From Chromera velia (Eukaryota > Sar > Chromeraceae), in NCBI GenBank assembly GCA_018398765.1, contig JAHBMJ010001865.1, positions 1 to 25,423 on the forward strand: 25,423 bases of DNA, in the 5' to 3' direction. The notes beneath the pieces are model-generated. The model saw nothing but the letters and a program-made list of their open reading frames with translations, had not been told where the DNA came from and searched no databases. The first letter of the stretch is position 1; every line of letters starts with the position of its first letter. The position numbers and the translations under genes were made by a program. Below, one piece after another: positions 11,505 to 20,100 of this stretch.

Positions 11505-14228
11505 ATGCGGATGTTTGTATTTACTGAGTCCAGGCTGGACAACGGAATTTTATGGCAATAACAGGGGAGAATGTTGAGACGAGAAGCTGGAAAGCACACA
11601 GGTGACAACGAAGGCAAGGTAGAGTGAGTAAGGTCTTTGTGAGCCGTGTGTGTCAGAGTGATGTATCTGCTTTTGACGGTACAGGTCGAAAGGCATAAAG
11701 TACTGGAAGAAAGGAGAGGCGTTTTCTGCATGCTTCTCTGCAGATTTGTGTATGGAGCCATAAGGGAGGTTGTGTGTAAAGAAGACAAAGAGGACATGTG
11801 GAGTGACCCTCTTCGACACCGCTGGACGCCCTACGGCGGCTGGGCGACGGTCTACGTTGCCAACTCGACCTGTGTGGACGGCGACTGGACGCCTGCGCAG
11901 ATCGAATGCAGAAGTAAGTGAGAGCTGGGGAGGGAAGAATGGAATAATAGAGGAACCCATGCAGAGAAAAGGGACGACAACCGTTGTGTCAATATCTGGA
12001 TGAAGTTTCTGCAAAAAACATTTGCACCATGCATGGAACCAAAAGTTATGTATTCCGACCTGATCGCTGCTCGTTTCAAAGCAAAAATAAAGCGTTGATA
12101 CGTCATTCTCTCTTTCAAACACCATTTTCATATTATGTACCGCCTCTCCACTTGATTCTGTCTGTCTTTTTGTTGCAGAGATGTGCCGTTCTGCCGTGTT
12201 TCCTCACATCTACCGACCTGAGCGCTCGATCAGGGATCCCGAACTGGCCATTCCCCTCCTTGCCAACTCCCAGTCGGACATCCAGGGAGGACTTGTCGAC
12301 TGGGTCGTGCATGACACCAACATCAGGGTCTCCTGCAAAGTCAGTCAGTTAGTCAGTCAGTTGTCTTCTGCTGTGGGGAGGGACCAAGCTCAAAAGTGAA
12401 ACTGCTCTTTCCGTTTTCTCCTGCCACCTGAGCAGTTGTACTCTAGATCGTACTGAATGAACAAATCTGATTCTCTCTCCAATCCCGGTCTGTCTCCCTA
12501 TCTGTCAGTTCTTCTTCTTATTATTATTATTATCATTATTTTGTCTGCAGAGAGGGGTTCTCCCCCTTCCCCGAGGACGTCCCGATCCCGGCCAACGTCA
12601 CGTGCCAAGACGGGGTCTTCACGCCCTCTCCTCTCGTGAACTGTTACGCGCGGTCGGTCGGTCGGTCGGTCGGTCGGTCGGTCAGCGCGATGAATGATTG
12701 ATACGAATATCCACGTGTCGGTTTCCTTCGACGGACGTGTCAATTGTGCCTCAGCGCTGAGATGTCCTCAGAACTCTGCGAGATCACAAAAATCGGTCCG
12801 AAGCCCGCCAAAAAAGAAATAGATTTGCACTTTCCTCCACCGGTATTGAATACAGCGGCAGTGTCTCGTTCCTCTTGAATCCTCCTGTCCCTTTCCCTCA
12901 TTTCTCTCAATTCCCTCCGTGCTGCGCGTGGATGCAGATGTACAGGACCCCCCCAACTCGACGACCGGGTCCGGATGATCGGCCACGTCATACCCAGACT
13001 CCCTTCTGCAGGGCAGCCGGAACTAGGAGAAAACACGTTCGAGACCGGCAGCGTCGCGCAAATTGAGTGCAGGTCCGTCTGTCCTTCTTTCTTTCTCCCG
13101 ACCTCAGTTTGTATGCACCAAAGCACTCATGCATGCAGTATGAGAGAGTAGATCTTCTGACGCTGTGTAGGTTCATGATTGGTGCAGACAGAGTCTTGTT
13201 ACTTAGCTGACTTTCTGTTAGTCCGCATTCATGTGTGAGAGTCCGCTGCTCAGTCAATCTCGATTACTCTGTGTGACTTTTGACCATTTCTTTCCCTCCA
13301 AGCAAAGCACCTCCCTCTTTTTGCAGATCCGTGTGGAGACCGGACAACCACGAGACCTACTCATGGAAGACAGACTGGGCGACGAGGAACCTCGGTCCTC
13401 ACGACTTCGGACCCCATCCGGAGAACTCGACAGAGCTGCTCTCTTGTTATGATGGGGTCTGGTCAATTCCCACCCTCCAGTGCAGAAGTGAGCAGAAATG
13501 AATAAAAGGAATGTGAAAGGGTTCCATGTACGTCTCCATGCCACATTTGTATCCTCGATTCGATCTGTCAGTAATTAAATCATGCTATGCGAGACTTAGT
13601 GCAACCAATTGGCAGAAGAAAACCTGCATCAGCTACTCATCTACATACAGGAAGGACAAATCAATCGCTGTGTCAGATAGACACTTAGCGTCAAATGAAA
13701 GCAAAACATTTCGATTTGACAACCCTCCCTGTGCAGAGGCTTGTGGAGACCTGCTCGAGTCCCCCTTCTTCCGATGGGAGAGCCACGCGTTCAACGTCGA
13801 CCCTCCGATGACAGAGGAGAACAGGGAAGAGTTGGAGAGTCATGGGGCAATCAGGACACTCACGTGCAACGCTGCAGATGGGTCGGTCGGTCGGTAGGTC
13901 TACTCTGGAGTCTTTTCTTTCGCTCTGCTTTCTACTCCTCCCTCCGGTGTGTGTGTGCGGGGGNNNNNNNNNNNNNNNNNNNNNNNNNNNNNNNNNNNNN
14001 NNNNNNNNNNNNNNNNNNNNNNNNNNNNNNNNNNNNNNNNNNNNNNNNNNNNNNNNNNNNNNNNNNNNNNNNNNNNNNNNNNNNNNNNNNNNNNNNNNNN
14101 NNNNNNNNNNNNNNNNNNNNNNNNNNNNNNNNNNNNNNNNNNNNNNNNNNNNNNNNGGGGGGGGGGGGGGGCTTCGGCGCGAAAAATTAAGTCCCAAACA
14201 AAGGTTATACAGAACCTCTTAGAGAGAA

Positions 14229-14273
<45 letters not shown>

Positions 14274-16531
14274 AACAAAGACGAAGATCTCCACTCTCAT
14301 CCAATAGCATCCTCGCGAAGATATGCGAATCCCTCTGATCCCCCCGGCATGAGCGGTCTCTGCCTCATATTTCTCAAAACCACTTCGAGGCAGGCTTAAC
14401 ATAAATATTCACAGAATAACTATACACTCCACGGAATATGGCTGCCATTTTATGTTTTGTTCTTCTTCGGAATTTCTTGAGAGAGATGCATGCAGATATG
14501 CCACCCCGGACGGCGACGCCACACAGGAGGACGGCGTCCGCATTTACTTTCACACAGAGTTCTTTTCATTTTCTGTGAAGTAAATTCTGTATGAAAATAA
14601 ATGCAGATATGCCACCCCGGACGGCGACGCCACACAGGAGGACAGAGTCCGCATTTACTTTCATACAGAATTCTTTTCTTTTTCATTTTCTTATTTGTAT
14701 GAAGTAACTTCTGTATAAAAATAAATGCAGATATGCCACCCCGGACGGCGACGCCACACAGGAGGACAGCGTCCAGTGCGTCGACGGGACGTGGACTGCC
14801 AACACGATGAATTGTCTGAAGACCTGTCCGGACATCTCCACTATTCTGGGAGTGCACGCACCATCGTATCAACTTGAAAACGAGGGGGCGTTCAAACATG
14901 GAAGCCAAGTCTCGCTGACGGTGAGTTCTCTTAGAGCCAAAAAAAGAAAAACAACAAACAAACAAATGTACCCGTACATGATTGCCAGCACAGTGCCTGT
15001 CTGCTCAGCCCTGAGGTGCGAAGAGAGCACAAACTTTCGTATTCTTGAAAGAACAAAAAGTTTTTCGTTTGCTCGTTTTTGGCTGTTGGACTCTCTGCCT
15101 CCTCAAGCCGCGAGAATCAAGGGATACTGACTGAGATAGAAAATGAGAGAGGGAAGGCCTCTTTTGTTTTTGGCACATGCATGCACCTTGATTCTATCAT
15201 GCCCGCGGTGGACAATTTCAGGGACAATGCTGGGAAGAGGAAGAGGATGCAAAGAGAGAGAAGAGGGAAGACAGGAGAAATTTTTCACTTACATTGTTCC
15301 ACACCTGTCCGTCCGCTCATTTTTTTTGTGTCTGCAGTGCGCAGAGGACTACCAAAAGTTCGCAGGGGAGTCTCCTGACGTCGCTGTATGCCACAACGGC
15401 ACGTGGACGCTGCCGAGCCTCGTTTGTCTGAAATCTTGCGAGCCGTGGAGAACCGCAATTGGCGCGAGAGACCCCGAGCTGTTTGATGAACTCTCTCAAG
15501 AGAGATACTCAATTATGGGAGATCAACAGAGCACCATGGCTCCTCTCAGGATTCGGTTAGTCGGTCTGCTTTGTGACATGTGAAAAGCCAGCTGATCTGA
15601 TTTTTTGCACGCATGTTTGGTCCCAGAAAGAGAGTGAGGACGGCTTTTATCTTGATACCTGCTTCTGAGTTCTTTCTGTCTCCAAGTCTGCTTTTAAATC
15701 TTTCACGCTGCTGTTACTTCTTTTTCCTTGTTTGTTTGTGTCTAGTGCAGCTGTACTGAAGGCTTTGGCGCACGTGTGACAGCGGTTGATCACCCGGACG
15801 TTTTTGTTGAGGGGAACGTCCACTCGCAGGAAATTCGGTGCGTTCGTTAGTCGATAACGCATTTGTTCTGCCGATTCCCTTTCTTTGCTTTTCTTGTGAC
15901 CCATATCATTCTTGAAGTCTTCGCCCACTGGATTTTTCCTATATACGCTCAGCACGCACATAATGTTCTCTCTCCAAAATCTTCTACGTCGTTGATGCCT
16001 TCTTTCACTACATCCGAACGAATAATTTATCTTTCCAGGTATCTATACCCTCATCTTTTTTATTGCTCTTCATCAAGAATCCGACTGATTCAGCGATGGA
16101 CGCAGGGATGGATGGATGGATGGATGGACACATATGTGCATGTGCATGCATGCAGTTGCGTCGATGGTTCCTGGACGAAGAGGCACCTCACCTGCGAGGC
16201 CCCCTGTCCAAGGGAGTTCCATCCCGCATGGCCACCGGGGGTCCTCAGGATCACCCCCTACAATATGTTTGGGTGGGTGCACGGGTCGGGGGGAGAATGG
16301 GAGTTGCTTTTTTCTTGCCCGCATTGAACTTCCTGCGTCTCTGTCCGATGCATGACTGGCAAAGAACTGCATCCACAGGAATCCACAGAATATTTGTGGC
16401 CGACCCTTTGCCTCTCCAACGTGAGAAAGAAGGGGGGGGGGGGACTTACTTCTGCCCAGATTCTAGGCAACAGGAGAGTAATGCTGCCTCAGGACCACCG
16501 ATGAACTGAACGACTCCATCTTCTTATGCAC

Positions 16532-16564
<33 letters not shown>

Positions 16565-16569
16565 GTGTG

Positions 16570-16615
<46 letters not shown>

Positions 16616-17131
16616 CGACTGCTTGAGTGAGGATCGTTTCAGTGTGTGTTGCTCCATTGCGAATCGCTGATCGATCTCTTTCCGCGCCTGCCTGCAGACT
16701 GAATGCCAACCAACTGGGAGAAAACCCATGGGAACCCTACAGACTCATGTCCAGCCCTCTTGGGTACACGACCCCTATCAGAAGCGGGGACTTCAGAGTT
16801 CTCTCTTGCAACAAGTAGGCTGGTTGCTTCCTTCTCGTGATTGACGACGCTGCTTTTCTTCTTGCGTCTCTCTCTTCCATTGTATTTGTGGGGCTTGCGT
16901 GAACTTGTATGAGACAAAGAGGCCCACACCTGCCTGCAGTGCCAGCGGCAACTCTGCCACTGTACGTGTATTTTGTACCTAAAGCGATGGCGAGCAAGAA
17001 AAATTATGGAAAAGAGAGGCAGACAAAAAAAGAGGTAGAAGCAGAGACAGAGGACAAAAGACGAAGCGACGGAATGCAATAAAAGCAGTACTCTCCTCCA
17101 TCAGACACACACACACACGTATGTGTGTGTA

Positions 17132-17180
<49 letters not shown>

Positions 17181-20100
17181 AGGGTGGTCTCCTGCGAGTG
17201 CAGTCGACATGATCAACTTCAATCCAGTCGATCCTTGCAGCACAGGGCTCTGTCAGAAGCTTCATTGCCTGGATGGGGAGTGGGAGGAACAGACGTTCTT
17301 CTGCCATCGTCAGTCGATTGAAGTGACTCGTTCGCTCATTGACTTATTCGTTCATTCACTATTAATTGATATCAACATTCGTTCATTGAGACTGTCTGCC
17401 TGCGTGTCTGAAGATGACATCATTTGCTCCATTTTTTGGTTCTTCATTGCATTGGTACAACTGTGTGTCCTTGTTTATCAGTCGTTTCTTTGCTTTGGCC
17501 TTCTTTTCTGTATCCACATTGTGCACACCCTTTTCATCTCCTCTTCCAACTGTCTCCCTGCCCTCCTTTTGCCCCCCCCGGAAACAGCCGACTGTCCCGC
17601 CCCCCAGTTGGACGGAGACGAATATTCAGCAGTCAAAGTCGACGGCCCCCCTGCGGAGGCGGTGCCTGCCCTCGACGGCAAGTTTCCCTTCGGCACAGTC
17701 TTCGGAATCGGGTGCAACGGAGGCAGGCAGCCGTATCCATTCAGCAGGGAGGAAACCAACGCACTCCCCGACCGTACCGCGGAGAGAGCAGTGGCCCCGT
17801 CAGAACAGCGGACCAAAGCATCTTATTGGAATGAGATCAGATGCGAGAGAGGAAGCTTCAGCGAAGTCGCCTTCCAGTGCTTACGTACGTCGAACGATGA
17901 TTGAATGGAATTGCAGACAGCTAGTTGCCTTTCTCTGATTTTGAAGAAACGGTCGAAGAGACTTTCTTCTGGTGTTTCTTCGTTTTCTTGTTTTTTGCTA
18001 TCAACTTTCTTTCAGCCTTATTCTCTGATACAGGATGCGTGTGTTTTTGCTTTGATCCAAACGGCTGCATGCATCGGGTGCGTTCTTCTTTCTTCCCTGA
18101 GATGCGATCTGTCTGAGTGGAAGGAAGTCACCAATGAATGCGAAGGAGAGAAACCAATGCGAATGAATACAGCGAGGGAGTCCCGGCTGTCTATGCAATC
18201 ACCATCTTCAATGTCTAGACGGACCAACACTGACTGCATGACTTCCTGCCTGCCTGTCTGCCTGCCTGCCTGCCTTTCTCTTTCTGTGCATTCAGCCAGC
18301 TGTCCGGACGTCCTGGAAGGCTTCTGGACGGACCCCAAATACGGGAAGGTGGACTTCTTTGTGGACTTTGACGAGACCACCAAATTCGACACATTCAACA
18401 AACTGCTGGACCACCTCGCAGACACCAGCCCTCCGAGGAAGGAGGCCCTACTCAGACACGGAGGCGAGTTCCAGATGAAATGCAAAAACAGTGGGAGAAA
18501 GAGACACGTCAGACACGGACCAGGGAGATACGGATCGGATTATGGACGTTACACGTCAGTCTGCCACTTAGAGAGAGAGAAGAGCAGATTTGCTTTTACA
18601 TACACACACACACACACACAGAGGGGAGGGGGGGGGGGGGGGNGGGAGAGAGAGCAGGGTTTCTTTTGGAAAATCCCCTTTCGGGACAGGTTTCACCAAG
18701 TCATGCTTTTCCCCTTAGATAGCGCATTCCTTCTTTTTCAGCCATGCCGGATTCCAGTTTCAGAACGATCCATGCATGCATTCAGCTTTTGCTTTCATGG
18801 TTGATTCGTGAAGCATTCGATTCTACTGCGTCGAAGTCCAGATTTGGTTCGATCACACATACGCAGATGGAAGTTGCTTCGGCTGGACTGATGGAGGGAT
18901 TGATGCATGATTGCGTGCGTGCAGGAAGAGACAGCGCACTTCTGCAGAGACGAAATTTGTTTGGAATTGGCGACGGTGGTGGTGGCCGTTCCAGTTCATC
19001 AGGGGCCAAAACACGCTGGAGACGAACTCGAACACAGGCACAGGGGGCCCCTCGGGGAAAACGACCTGGTTCATCACCGGGAGAAGAGATGCATCTACAA
19101 CGACGTACATGGAATTTTATTACGATTGTCCGGGATGTTTTATGACCGAGCACGTGGGGACGGCTGGGCGACAACATTTCAGAAGGTGGTACTGGGGGTA
19201 TGACGGGGGAAGGAATCGGATTCGAGATCTGACTTTAAGCGACGGAGCGCGAAAGCCCTGGCAGCATAATATCGGCTTCTCGACGAAGAGAATGAAAAGG
19301 GTGCAATGCATGTGGGGGAAGTGGAGCGACTTCTATCTGGGGTGTGACCAGAGATTCTCTGAGACACCTGACCACTCCAGCACATACCCCTGTGTGATCT
19401 GTACTTTTGGGTGGCGTGACGGGATCATGTCAGGTCGGTGGGTCTGTGGGCGATTGATTGACCTAGTGAAAGAAGGCATGATGCAGAAAAATGAAATAAA
19501 ACACCGTGCAGAGTCGTCTCCTCATAACCGAGAGCATAAGTGCACGAGTCACTTCATCCAGTCAAATGTGGAAACATGTCCCCCTTTTTCTCCAGCATCT
19601 ACTCATCTGCTCAGTCAGACGTCATTTCTTTCCTAGCTTTTTCGAATCATATTCCTGCAGCATCCTCTGCCACATCTTCTCCCGAGCCGTGTGTCCTCTC
19701 CTCTGCATGGCGGCTGTTTCCTTCCTTTTCGCCCTGGCTCCAAAGATCTCTCAGCCAGGAGAGAAACAAACAAACAAACAAATGCCACTAGGAAGGGATC
19801 CGATGGATTGGTGGAAGAGAGGAATGAAGGGGGGGAAATAGCACGCTACAATGAAGTGGTCATTTGTTCTTTGTCGATCAGAATTTCTCTCCTCACAAAA
19901 TGAGAGGAACTAACAGACGGCTGACTGACTCCTCAATTTGTATTTTTCTCTACTGTAGTCACTCTGCATGGTACGTTGATTTGCAGATTCGATGTGGAAG
20001 GCCGACATGCAATTTGGAGCCCATCACATGCTGCCTATCTTCATGAGGGTCCGTCACCTTTTCAAGAAAGGAAGGAAGGAATGTATAAAGGGAGGCACAC

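Noticed and set aside
14491-14775. CRISPR-like repeat-spacer pattern (three 50-nt repeats, two 61-74 nt spacers)
   Set aside because: The repeats are an exon start with its acceptor, the spacers resemble each other, and the genome is eukaryotic.
19434-19636. Read-through of exon 34 to a stop at 19634-19636
   Set aside because: A GTCGGT donor at 19434 matches the gene's donors and the extension has no module features. It is retained as an alternative because exons 35-36 are weak.
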